A stretch of 36,122 bases of DNA, taken from contig MHPP01000014.1 of the NCBI GenBank assembly GCA_001822095.1, positions 75,654 through 111,775 on the forward strand, read 5' to 3'. The DNA is from Candidatus Staskawiczbacteria bacterium RIFOXYC1_FULL_38_18. Lineage in GTDB: Bacteria > Patescibacteriota > Minisyncoccia > Minisyncoccales > Staskawiczbacteraceae. The notes under the pieces were generated by a model. The model was not told where the DNA came from. It made no database searches and worked only from the letters and a program-made list of their open reading frames with translations. The translations under genes were made by a program, and so were the position numbers. This document shows, piece by piece, positions 8,670 to 17,091 of this stretch. Positions within the stretch are counted from its first letter, which is position 1, and each line of letters starts with the position of its first letter.

Positions 8670-9941
8670 TTATTCGTATCGCAGTGCGTCAATTGGGTTT
8701 AACTTCGATGCCTTGAACGCGGGGTACAGACCAAAAACAACTCCAGTTAACACTGAAACCCCAATGGCCAAAAGAATTGACCACCACGAAACAACAAACG
8801 CCCAATCGTATCCTAAATATTTCATCAACAAACTTATTAAATATGAAAGTATGGAGCCGGCAATAATTCCGACAACTCCCCCTAAGAAAGTAAGTGTTCC
8901 GGCCTCAAAAAGAAATTGCCCCATTATCGCCGCATTTGAGGCTCCCACCGCTTTTCTTAAACCGATTTCCCGCGTCCTTTCGGCCACCGTTGCCAGCATA
9001 ATGTTCAAAATCCCAATTCCGCCCACAATCAAGGCAATTGCCGCCATAGCGGTAAGAAAAATCCGGAGAGCGTTTGTAATCGTATTCAGAATATCAACAG
9101 CGTCTGCGATATTCCTAACAGTATAATCCGCATCAACTTCTTTTTGTATACGATGACGCTGATTCATAACATTTTTTATATCAGAAATTGTCTGGCCAAT
9201 ATTTTCCGATGAATCAACTTTTACATGTATCATTTGCAAATAACGTATTCCCAAAAGCTGTTGCTGGCCAATTGCGAGCGGGACAAAAACTTGATCATCC
9301 ATATCTTGGAAAAATGCTGTGCCTGTTTCTGCGACAACTCCAATTACTCGCAAGGGAATCCCTCCAGCTTTTTCCTGGGAAGAGCTTCTAATTTTTATAA
9401 CCTGGCCAATAGGGTTTACGCCAGCCTTGTCAAATAATTCCCTGCTAACGCTATAGCCAAGCACAGCCACATTTGCGTTTCCCCGCTCCTGTTGCTGGTC
9501 AAGAAACTGGCCTTCCTGCATTTTTAAATTAAAAACATCGCCGTATCGATAATCTGTACCCACAACATTTGTGTCAATTGCCCTGCCCTGCCAGCTCACT
9601 GTGCCCAAGCCCCGCACCATAGAGTTTATGACTTTTGCATGCGGAACGCGGGAAGAGTCCGCAAGGGCATCCGCGTCTTCTTTAACAAGAGTTGTTATGA
9701 CTATGCCAAATAACTGCGCCGGTGGGCCTTTTTCGTTGCTTTTACCGGGTTCAACCGCTAAAAAATCCGACCCCAGCTTAGTCACCTGCCCTAAAATTAA
9801 GCTTTGCGCGCCCGCCCCCAAGGCAATAATTATAATAACTCCGGCAACCCCGATAACAATGCCCAAAATAGTCAAAAACGACCTGCCTTTTCTGGCAAGC
9901 AAGGTGCGGAACACCAGTTTTATTGTGCCTAAAATGTCCAC
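8670..9941 (-). CDS. ABC transporter permease, MacB/FtsX-like (second)
   Basis: LLARKGRSFLTILGIVIGVAGVIIIIALG; ERTREIGLRKAVGAS; FKASKLNPIDALRYE. Confidence 0.88.
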   Translation of the reverse strand: MDILGTIKLVFRTLLARKGRSFLTILGIVIGVAGVIIIIALGAGAQSLILGQVTKLGSDFLAVEPGKSNEKGPPAQLFGIVITTLVKEDADALADSSRVPHAKVINSMVRGLGTVSWQGRAIDTNVVGTDYRYGDVFNLKMQEGQFLDQQQERGNANVAVLGYSVSRELFDKAGVNPIGQVIKIRSSSQEKAGGIPLRVIGVVAETGTAFFQDMDDQVFVPLAIGQQQLLGIRYLQMIHVKVDSSENIGQTISDIKNVMNQRHRIQKEVDADYTVRNIADAVDILNTITNALRIFLTAMAAIALIVGGIGILNIMLATVAERTREIGLRKAVGASNAAIMGQFLFEAGTLTFLGGVVGIIAGSILSYLISLLMKYLGYDWAFVVSWWSILLAIGVSVLTGVVFGLYPAFKASKLNPIDALRYE

Positions 9942-9947
9942 TTTTGT

Positions 9948-10673
9948 TTATTTTACAAGCCCCTTGTCCTCGGTTGCAATTGTCCTGTTTATCACCGTTT
10001 CATCAGAAACAATATTCCCGTCTTTAATGCGTATAATTCTTTTTGCGTGGTTGGCGGTGTCAGTTTCATGGGTGACTAAGATAATTGTGTGCCCATTGCT
10101 GTTTAATTTCTGCAAAATATTCATTACTAAATTTCCGGATTTTGAATCCAGGTTTCCTGTGGGCTCATCTGCAAAAATTACAGCCGGGTTATTTACCAAG
10201 GCCCTGGCAATTGCCACCCTTTGCTTTTCTCCGCCAGAAATTTGGTTTGTAAAATAATTTAATCTATGCGAAAGCCCCACAGATTCAAGCGCTTTCTCCG
10301 CCAGCCCAGCGTAATTTTTTTTTACGCTGTAAACCAAAGGCAATTTTACGTTGTCTAAAACCGAGGTTCTTGCAAGCAGGTTAAAGGATTGAAAAACAAA
10401 TCCTACTTTCTCGTTTCTTAAACGGGCCAAATAATTATCGTCGAAATTTTTTGTATCCTTGCCCTCAAATTCGTAAAGTCCGGAAGTCGGTCTATCTAAA
10501 AAACTCAAAATATGCATTAGCGTTGATTTTCCCGAACCAGAAGGGCCCATAATTGCCACAAACTCTTCCTCGTCTATTTTAAAACTTATATTATGTAAAA
10601 CTGGCGTGACAACCTCGTCGTTTACATAATTTTTTTTTAAATTTTGTACCTCAATTAGGCCCATTTCCCGCAA
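9948..10673 (-). CDS. ABC transporter ATP-binding protein, MacB/LolD-like
   Basis: Walker A GPSGSGKST, signature SGGEKQRVAIARAL, Walker B VIFADEPTGNLD. Confidence 0.93.
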   Translation of the reverse strand: MREMGLIEVQNLKKNYVNDEVVTPVLHNISFKIDEEEFVAIMGPSGSGKSTLMHILSFLDRPTSGLYEFEGKDTKNFDDNYLARLRNEKVGFVFQSFNLLARTSVLDNVKLPLVYSVKKNYAGLAEKALESVGLSHRLNYFTNQISGGEKQRVAIARALVNNPAVIFADEPTGNLDSKSGNLVMNILQKLNSNGHTIILVTHETDTANHAKRIIRIKDGNIVSDETVINRTIATEDKGLVK

Positions 10674-10681
10674 AATTATAT

Positions 10682-12220
10682 TTATTTTATATAGGTAACA
10701 ATTTCCTGCCCTTCATTCAGTCCAGAAATAATTTCCACCAACCCGCCATCCCCCCGAAGTCCTGTTTGCACCTCAATCTCACGAAAATTTTTTTTCTTTT
10801 TATCTTCAATCACCCGAACATAGTTTTTATCGTTTTTATTTATTACAGATGTTGACGGCACAGCTAAAACATTGTCTTTTTTTGCCACCAAAATTGTCAT
10901 GTTTGCGGTCATTCCCGGTTTTATCTTCTCTATGTTATCAAGGCTGCCCTTTACCTTATAATTTACTACGCCCGACACTATTGTTGACGAAGGATTTATT
11001 GTTAAAACTTTTCCTAAAAAATGTTTGTCCGGACCAAGAGCATCAAGGGTATAGTCAATAGTCTGGCCAATTTCCAAAGAAGCTATATTTGCTTCGCTGA
11101 CATCTGCTTCGGCATGCATATTGCCAATGTCCTGCAGAACCATAATTCTCGCCAGGGCTGTTGCGTGCTCCCCTGCCTTAATGTCTATTTGCGTAATAGT
11201 TCCGGAGGTTGGCGCAATTATGAGTGTATTGCTTAAAATCGCCTGCGCCGAATCAACCTGCCCTTGGGCCGAAAGAATTTGCGCTTTTTGAAAGTCTATG
11301 TCCGGCTGTCTGGGCAAAGCAGTTTTTTGGGCTAGAGAGTTTTCCGCCTTTTGCAAGGCAACTTTGCCTGAAGCTATGCTGTTCTGCGAGGTTGTTATAT
11401 CTGACAAGGCTGAGTTTATATTTGCCCTAAAGGTATCTATTGAACTCTTGTCGGCAATTAAAACTTTTGAATAATAGCCTGCGTCGTCAACAGTGTCCCT
11501 TATTATTTTTAGGGCAGAGGAAACGTTGTTTAAATGTGTTATGGCGTAGAAAATTGCATTTTCAATATTTTCTTTATCTGCCCCAGATTTGATTGCATCA
11601 ATTCCGCCCTTAATGCTCGTGTCGCCTTTTCCGATTACGTCCCTGTTTTCACTCACCTTTATCCCCTGCTGGTCTGAGGCTGTAAAATAATCTTGCTGCA
11701 ATTTTGTAATAAAAGTGTGCGCGTTATAAATTTTTATATAAGCATTGTTTAGCGTATTTACTGCTTCGTTATATTCATTATTCAGGTCCTGTTCTGCCGA
11801 ATCCACAGAATTCTGCGCTATTCTAATGTCTTCTGAGGCTGTTCCAGCCAGTAATTTGTCGTAATTTGCCTGCGCCTGCGCCAAGGCGCCTTTGGCCGTT
11901 ACTAAAGAAGCTATTCCGGCTGATTGATCTAAATAGGCTATGGTCTGCCCGGCGTTCACCTTATCCCCCTCTTTAACCAAAACCCGCCTTACAATGCCGC
12001 TTGCTTGAAAACTCAAATCAAGGTCTGTTCCGCTCACAACCTGCCCTGTTGCCAAGACAGTCTCTTTTAGGTCTTGTTTTGTTGCAAAACCGGTTTGAAT
12101 GGGCGAACTGCCTTTTGACCAGCCAAAGATGAGCCAGCTAAGAAAAATAAGCGTGGCCAAAATGCAGATAAACCAAATATTTCTCTTTCTTTTTAAAAAC
12201 CTAAAAAATTTGTTTGCCAT
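10682..12220 (-). CDS. Efflux periplasmic adaptor (MacA/HlyD family)
   Basis: TM anchor, biotinyl-lipoyl-like VRRVLVKEGDKVNAGQTIAYLD, coiled coil, IIAPTSGTITQIDIKAGE. Confidence 0.88.
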   Translation of the reverse strand: MANKFFRFLKRKRNIWFICILATLIFLSWLIFGWSKGSSPIQTGFATKQDLKETVLATGQVVSGTDLDLSFQASGIVRRVLVKEGDKVNAGQTIAYLDQSAGIASLVTAKGALAQAQANYDKLLAGTASEDIRIAQNSVDSAEQDLNNEYNEAVNTLNNAYIKIYNAHTFITKLQQDYFTASDQQGIKVSENRDVIGKGDTSIKGGIDAIKSGADKENIENAIFYAITHLNNVSSALKIIRDTVDDAGYYSKVLIADKSSIDTFRANINSALSDITTSQNSIASGKVALQKAENSLAQKTALPRQPDIDFQKAQILSAQGQVDSAQAILSNTLIIAPTSGTITQIDIKAGEHATALARIMVLQDIGNMHAEADVSEANIASLEIGQTIDYTLDALGPDKHFLGKVLTINPSSTIVSGVVNYKVKGSLDNIEKIKPGMTANMTILVAKKDNVLAVPSTSVINKNDKNYVRVIEDKKKKNFREIEVQTGLRGDGGLVEIISGLNEGQEIVTYIK

Positions 12221-12228
12221 AAATTAAA

Positions 12229-12900
12229 TTATACTTTTTTAAGCCATTTGCCAAACTGGCAATCTGAGCCATGAGATGGAGGCGCTGCGCTTCTTAGCGC
12301 CAAAACTGCATCCTTAAAAATTAAACTAATATCGGCCGGGCTTGTTTCAACCTCGACAAGCTCTTTACGGAAAGGCAGGCGGTCAATAAATCCCTTGCTC
12401 TTGTCCACGATATAAAATGCCAGATATCCTCTCCCCGGCGTTCTGTAACCATTTTTTTCCATTAAATATGCGTATGTATCAAGCTGGAGCTGGAATCTGT
12501 CATAAACATTTGCCGCGGCGCTTCCTGTAGATTTGTAATCAAGCGGAGCAATTTTGCCGTCATCAAATTCCAAAACATCGTCTAAAGCTCCAAATAAGGT
12601 TGCCTGCAATTCATTGTCAAAATACCTGATTCCGGCTAAATTATTGCGCCACTGGTTTAATAATTTTTGGTTTGGAAATAAGCGCGCTTTTATATTATTC
12701 TCCCTTAACAACGGATGCGGGATTTCCCGTTTTCTGTATGCGTCAAACTCCTCCCTTAACAATTCATCCACCGCAGAATTTAGAGCATAAGGATATGGCG
12801 GAGGTCGCTTAACTCCTAAATTTTTATCCAGCCAAAAGCAGTGCGGACACTCCAAAAATAAGTTTAAGGAATTGGGTGATAATTGTATTGCTTTTGCCAT
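12229..12900 (-). CDS. PD-(D/E)XK nuclease-like protein (RecB/Cas4-like)
   Basis: LSPNSLNLFLECPHCFWLDK; GALDDVLEF..GKIAPLDYKST (D..D-x-K); QLQLDTYAYL. Confidence 0.7.
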   Translation of the reverse strand: MAKAIQLSPNSLNLFLECPHCFWLDKNLGVKRPPPYPYALNSAVDELLREEFDAYRKREIPHPLLRENNIKARLFPNQKLLNQWRNNLAGIRYFDNELQATLFGALDDVLEFDDGKIAPLDYKSTGSAAANVYDRFQLQLDTYAYLMEKNGYRTPGRGYLAFYIVDKSKGFIDRLPFRKELVEVETSPADISLIFKDAVLALRSAAPPSHGSDCQFGKWLKKV

Positions 12901-12910
12901 AACTTATTAG

Positions 12911-13663
12911 TTATTCTATCATAACCCATCGCCATTTTCCATATTGGTCTTTGTTAAATTCCCAGCTTTTATATTTATATTTTTTAAGCAATCTTTCTAT
13001 TTTATCTTTCTGCTCGGGGCTGAACTCCATGAAAATTTTTCCTTGCCCGTCCGAAGCCTTAGCGAAGGAGGGCGCGTCCTTCAAAAATTTATTTATATAA
13101 AAAAGTCCGTCTTTTCCGCCAAATAACGCTTTTTTAGGCTCGAACTTTAAAACCGACTTTTGAATTCGATTCAGTAAAATCGCCCTGAGTCGCTCCGAAA
13201 GGTTTTTCCTGTAATCTGGAATATACGGCGGGTTGGCAAAAATATAGTCGTATTTACTTTTTATGTTTGAAAACACGTCTGACTTTATTACTCGATGTCC
13301 AACCATGCGGTTTTCAATATCGGCAAAATCAACTTCTGAATTTTTTATGTTCTTCAAAACTGCCAAACCAATGCACCCTGAACCAGAAAACATATCCAAA
13401 ATCCGCAGATTTTGTCCTGAGCTTGTCGAAGGATAAAACTTGTTAATTTCTTTTATTACCTGTCCCACCCAAAATTCTGTTTCCGGCCTGGGAATTAACG
13501 GTTTTTTTGACAAATCTATTTTACAGCCCAAAAAATCGGTAAATCCAATTACATAATCCAGCGGCTCCCCCTTTTCGAGCCGCTTAATATCTTTTTTAAA
13601 ATTTATATTCGGCTTATTTAAATATTTTTCTTTCAACAGCCAGTTAATTTCTTTTTTAAGCAT
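12911..13663 (-). CDS. prmC: Peptide chain release factor N5-glutamine methyltransferase (PrmC/HemK)
   Basis: DYVIGFTDFLGCKIDLSKKPLIPRPETEFWV; SAM motif LDMFSGSGCIGLAVL; NPPY. Confidence 0.88.
   Translation of the reverse strand: MLKKEINWLLKEKYLNKPNINFKKDIKRLEKGEPLDYVIGFTDFLGCKIDLSKKPLIPRPETEFWVGQVIKEINKFYPSTSSGQNLRILDMFSGSGCIGLAVLKNIKNSEVDFADIENRMVGHRVIKSDVFSNIKSKYDYIFANPPYIPDYRKNLSERLRAILLNRIQKSVLKFEPKKALFGGKDGLFYINKFLKDAPSFAKASDGQGKIFMEFSPEQKDKIERLLKKYKYKSWEFNKDQYGKWRWVMIE
13042..13072 (-). repeat. Second dispersed repeat family (FAKASDGQ type)
   Basis: CTTGCCCGTCCGAAGCCTTAGCGAAGGAGGG (+ strand) within prmC; encodes SFAKASDGQG. Confidence 0.55.
13414..13434 (-). repeat. Dispersed STxSGQ-type repeat in prmC
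   Basis: TGTCCTGAGCTTGTCGAAGGA; encodes PSTSSGQ. Confidence 0.8.
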
Positions 13664-13696
13664 TACTTATTATTATCTTAAAATTTATTAAAAAGC

Positions 13697-13724
13697 AAAA
13701 AAAAGACCCAAATCTGTTTGGGCC
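13697..13724 (-). terminator. Rho-independent terminator of the pyrF-like gene
   Basis: Minus strand GGCCCAAA CAGA TTTGGGTC TTTTTTTT. Confidence 0.85.
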
Positions 13725-13730
13725 TGCAAA

Positions 13731-14621
13731 CTAGGCAATGCGACTAGCCTGCATTTTGCGACTGCTTAAAATGGCTGTGTTGATTTTCTGCGCGACAGCC
13801 TTGGCAGCCGTAAAGCAATTTGTTCCCTGCGATGCGTAAAGCACGGTGCGGGAGGTCACAACGGAAAACCCCATACCCCGATCATCTTGGCCGTTTGCCA
13901 CCGATTCCTTCACTGTTTCCTCAATGCGGGCCGGTCCATTGGAGCTTATTCCATAAATGAAAAACGGAGTTACCCTTGGTCGATTACATTGTGTTATCAC
14001 ATTCCTGATTTCCTTTAACTCATGAGAGTGTTTGGCGCCAATTGCAAGGGCGCAGTTATGGTTTTCATCCCAGTATTGCGACGCCCGCCAGGCCACGCGC
14101 CGATAAAGAGGCATCAACGGATCACTGTCGTCCTTAATTATGGCGTCCTGAAACTCGCTGGCTTCCGGGTCTGTTGTGCGGCAGTTTACAATGACTCCCT
14201 TCTCCTGCTGTTCAAGAACCGGGAGAAAGGCAAACCTTCCGTGATAAGCGCAAACCGTTATGGCATCCGCACCCATTTCCCCAAACCACAGCTTACCCGC
14301 CCGCTCCACCGTGTGCTTGGCTCCGGCCTCATTGATGTCGGCTATTACAGGCACCAGGGGCGCGACTTCGTGAATGTGCCTTATGAGATCCTTTGCCACA
14401 TTCAACGAATTAGAGCCATACACTGGGTAGAGAAATGCAGGATCAATTTGGTAGCAACAAATCGTTTCTCCAGTTACAGCGATTATACCATCCAAAAAAG
14501 TTAGCGCATCGCCGCAACCCTTTGGCATTCTATCCGGTCTTGGGTTTAAGCTCACGGTTAGAAACTTTCCACGGGCCCACTGGTCATTCAGCATGTGCAT
14601 AAAATGACGTTTCTCGCTCAT
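13731..14621 (-). CDS. Orotidine-5'-phosphate decarboxylase-like protein with altered catalytic residues
   Basis: OMPDC-like FLDGIIAVTGETICCYQIDPAFL, VIADINEAGAKHT, GADAITVCAYHG, VVTSRTVLYAS; AGGAGG SD upstream of ATG. Confidence 0.75.
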   Translation of the reverse strand: MSEKRHFMHMLNDQWARGKFLTVSLNPRPDRMPKGCGDALTFLDGIIAVTGETICCYQIDPAFLYPVYGSNSLNVAKDLIRHIHEVAPLVPVIADINEAGAKHTVERAGKLWFGEMGADAITVCAYHGRFAFLPVLEQQEKGVIVNCRTTDPEASEFQDAIIKDDSDPLMPLYRRVAWRASQYWDENHNCALAIGAKHSHELKEIRNVITQCNRPRVTPFFIYGISSNGPARIEETVKESVANGQDDRGMGFSVVTSRTVLYASQGTNCFTAAKAVAQKINTAILSSRKMQASRIA

Positions 14622-14681
14622 CTTCCAGCCTCCTTTGCGTCTGCTTGTTGATAAATTGGAAACGTACGGACATTTTTTCTA

Positions 14682-14709
14682 ATTCTACTCTTGTCAAAAA
14701 CCTTGTCAA
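14682..14709 (-). promoter_or_regulatory. Predicted promoter for the pyrF-like gene
   Basis: Minus strand TTGACA - 16 nt - TAGAAT. Confidence 0.55.
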
Positions 14710-14721
14710 TGGCGTGGCAAC

Positions 14722-14742
14722 AAAAAACCGCGATTAGCGGTT
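14722..14742 (-). terminator. Rho-independent terminator downstream of rplU
   Basis: Minus strand AACCGC TAATC GCGGTT TTTT. Confidence 0.75.
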
Positions 14743-14749
14743 TCCAAAT

Positions 14750-15055
14750 TTATTTAATACCGGTAATTTCTATTTCAGTATACGGCTGTCTGTGCCCGAT
14801 TTTTTTGGCCTCTCTTTTTTTTGATTTATATTTAAAAACAATTACTTTATCCCCTTTTCCATGGCTTAAAATTTTTGCTGAAACTTCGGCTTTTACCAAC
14901 GGAGTTCCAATTTCAATCTTCCCGCTTTTTTCAACAAGCAAAACGTCAGAAAATTTGATTTCCTTGCCTTCTTTTTCCTCCAGCTTCTCAATTTTTAATT
15001 TGTCTCCGGGCTGGACAAGATACTGCTTTCCGCCGGTTTTTATAATGGCTATCAT
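14750..15055 (-). CDS. rplU: 50S ribosomal protein L21
   Basis: MIAIIKTGGKQYLVQPGDKLKIEKLE...KKREAKKIGHRQPYTEIEITGI. Confidence 0.95.
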   Translation of the reverse strand: MIAIIKTGGKQYLVQPGDKLKIEKLEEKEGKEIKFSDVLLVEKSGKIEIGTPLVKAEVSAKILSHGKGDKVIVFKYKSKKREAKKIGHRQPYTEIEITGIK

Positions 15056-15079
15056 GCTATAAGTTTAGCAAAAAAATCT

Positions 15080-16123
15080 TTACTCGTCAAGCTCCGGACG
15101 ACCAACCTCGTCAATTTCAATTCTTGCCTCTCCCGCGGTTAGTTTAACCACGTCTTTATCAATTTTTTGCAATTCTTTCCCGGCCTTGTTGTAGCTGGAA
15201 ACCGTTGTATCTAAATGTTGGCCCATTCTTTTCATATATTCCGAATAGGTAAACAAATGCTTTCCCAGTCTTTCAACTTCTTTAATAATTTGCTGGGCCT
15301 GTTCAGAAATTTTCTGGTTTCTTAATCCCTGCAAAACCGTTTGCAAATATGCTAAAAACGAGGTTGGTGAAACAACAATAACTTTTTTCTTTCCGGCATA
15401 ATAAATTAAATTATTTGTGTCCTCGGCAACAACCCCAACCTTATTTATCAGCAAGTCGTAATAAACGGCCTCAGAAGGAATAAACATAAATGCAAAATCC
15501 ATTGTTTTTTCTTCCGGCCTTACATACTTTGAGGTTTCGTCAATTCTTAGTTTTAGGTCATTAACAAAAGCCGTTTCCAATCTTTTTTTCTCAACCGTGT
15601 CGTTTGTTTGCAACATTCTGTTGTAATTATCCAAAGAAAATTTTGAGTCAATTGGAATTATGCGCTTATCCACAAAAACAACTGCGTCAACAATTTCACC
15701 GCTTGAAAACCCGTACTGCATTTGATAGGAGGATGGTGGTAAAACATTTTTTAAAACAGTTTCCAAATAATATTCCCCCAAAATCCCCCGCTGTTTTGGA
15801 TTTTTTAAAATATCCTGAAGTGATTTTAACTGGTCTACTCCTAAAATCACCTGTTTGTTTGTCTCGTCAAGTTTCGCCAACCGCTCCCGCACATCTCCAA
15901 TTATTTTTGCCGACTGGTCAAACTGAAACTGCGTATTTTTGTTTGTCTCGGACAATTTAGAGTCTAGAACCTGCGAAATATTATTTAATTGTTGCTGTAA
16001 CATCAGCAGAGGCCCGTCCTCTGTTTTTTGGAGCCCTTTTATATTATTATTCTTCAGCAATAAAAAAACCGCGGCCACAACCCCCACTGCAATTATTATT
16101 AAAAGTAATGTTGCAAAATCCAT
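15080..16123 (-). CDS. rmuC: DNA recombination protein RmuC
   Basis: N-term TM and coiled coil; NPKQRGILGEYYLETVLKNVLPPSSYQMQYGF; IPIDSKFSLDNYNRM; SPTSFLAYLQTVLQGLRNQKISEQAQQI. Confidence 0.92.
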   Translation of the reverse strand: MDFATLLLIIIAVGVVAAVFLLLKNNNIKGLQKTEDGPLLMLQQQLNNISQVLDSKLSETNKNTQFQFDQSAKIIGDVRERLAKLDETNKQVILGVDQLKSLQDILKNPKQRGILGEYYLETVLKNVLPPSSYQMQYGFSSGEIVDAVVFVDKRIIPIDSKFSLDNYNRMLQTNDTVEKKRLETAFVNDLKLRIDETSKYVRPEEKTMDFAFMFIPSEAVYYDLLINKVGVVAEDTNNLIYYAGKKKVIVVSPTSFLAYLQTVLQGLRNQKISEQAQQIIKEVERLGKHLFTYSEYMKRMGQHLDTTVSSYNKAGKELQKIDKDVVKLTAGEARIEIDEVGRPELDE

Positions 16124-16124
16124 T

Positions 16125-17087
16125 TTATTTGGGCAAAAATATTTCTGTCAATAAAAATGCAATATATGTAAAAAGCAAAAGCAAGGCTTCTTTTTTTGTA
16201 ATTTTTTTGTCGCTTTTTATGGCAAAAAGGTAAAAAATTGCCGCAACAAAAACAAAAATCCTTGCAATTATAAATGGTGAGAAGTCAACAATTTGAAATG
16301 GAGAAATTAGGGCAACAATTCCCAAGACCAGCGTTGCGCACACAATTACCGAACCCATTAAATCTCCCAAAACCATCCATCCCTCTCCTTTTTTTGCCGA
16401 AATTATTGAAAAATACGCCTCGGGGAAGCAATTTCCAAGACCAACAATTAAAATTCCCACAAGGGCAAGAGAGGCACCCAAAGTATTGGCAAAAAACTGA
16501 GCTGTATCAACAACCACAAAAGATGTCGCCACCAGCAAGGCAAGCAAAAAAACCAGCTTTGCAACGTTTTTTAGGAACCAGAATGGATTCATCGCATTTT
16601 TTTCTTTTTTGGTTTCATTGTAAATTTTTTGATAATTTTCCTGTTTTGAAAAAATCCAAAAGGCATAAAGAAAAAATGCCAGCAGTAAAATTACCCCGTC
16701 TGTTCTGCTCAAATTTCCGTCTAAAATTAAAAGAAGTGGCAAGAAGGCAATAATAGCGGTAAAAATTGCGCTTGTTTGCACCATGCTACTTTTGGTTGAT
16801 ATGCCTTTTTTGCTAAAAAGCACCGCCAAAGCCATAACCAGCGTCAAGTCAACCAGGTTTCCACCCACAATATCTCCAAAAGCCAGCTGGGGAAATCCGT
16901 GCAAAGCCGCGTTTACGTCCACAAAAAGATTGGGTAGAGATGTTGCGAATGCCATAACAAAGAATCCAACCATAAATTCCCGCCAGTTCAAATATCTGGC
17001 AACCTGGACCAATGTTTTTACCAGGCTTTTGCTGAGCAGGGCAAGAACAAAACACGAAATTGCAAACGATAAGATTTGAAAAATCAT
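16125..17087 (-). CDS. Sodium/calcium exchanger family membrane protein
   Basis: Two inverted halves with alpha-repeat-like motifs (MAFATSLPNLFVDV, GLGNCFPEAYFSIISA). Confidence 0.8.
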   Translation of the reverse strand: MIFQILSFAISCFVLALLSKSLVKTLVQVARYLNWREFMVGFFVMAFATSLPNLFVDVNAALHGFPQLAFGDIVGGNLVDLTLVMALAVLFSKKGISTKSSMVQTSAIFTAIIAFLPLLLILDGNLSRTDGVILLLAFFLYAFWIFSKQENYQKIYNETKKEKNAMNPFWFLKNVAKLVFLLALLVATSFVVVDTAQFFANTLGASLALVGILIVGLGNCFPEAYFSIISAKKGEGWMVLGDLMGSVIVCATLVLGIVALISPFQIVDFSPFIIARIFVFVAAIFYLFAIKSDKKITKKEALLLLFTYIAFLLTEIFLPK

Positions 17088-17091
17088 ATAT

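Noticed and set aside
9571-10257. 228-aa plus-strand ORF opposite the permease and ATPase genes
   Set aside because: Antisense to well-supported ABC transporter genes; the protein has no recognisable motif and reflects mirror coding bias.
12229-12900. Cas4-like nuclease as a sign of a CRISPR system
   Set aside because: No repeat-spacer array or other cas genes in the window; only one Cys pair (CPHC) plus a single C-terminal Cys, so a generic PD-(D/E)XK call is safer.
14022-14504. 160-aa plus-strand ORF opposite the pyrF-like gene
   Set aside because: Shadow ORF of a GC-rich coding region; the minus-strand product has clear OMPDC motifs.
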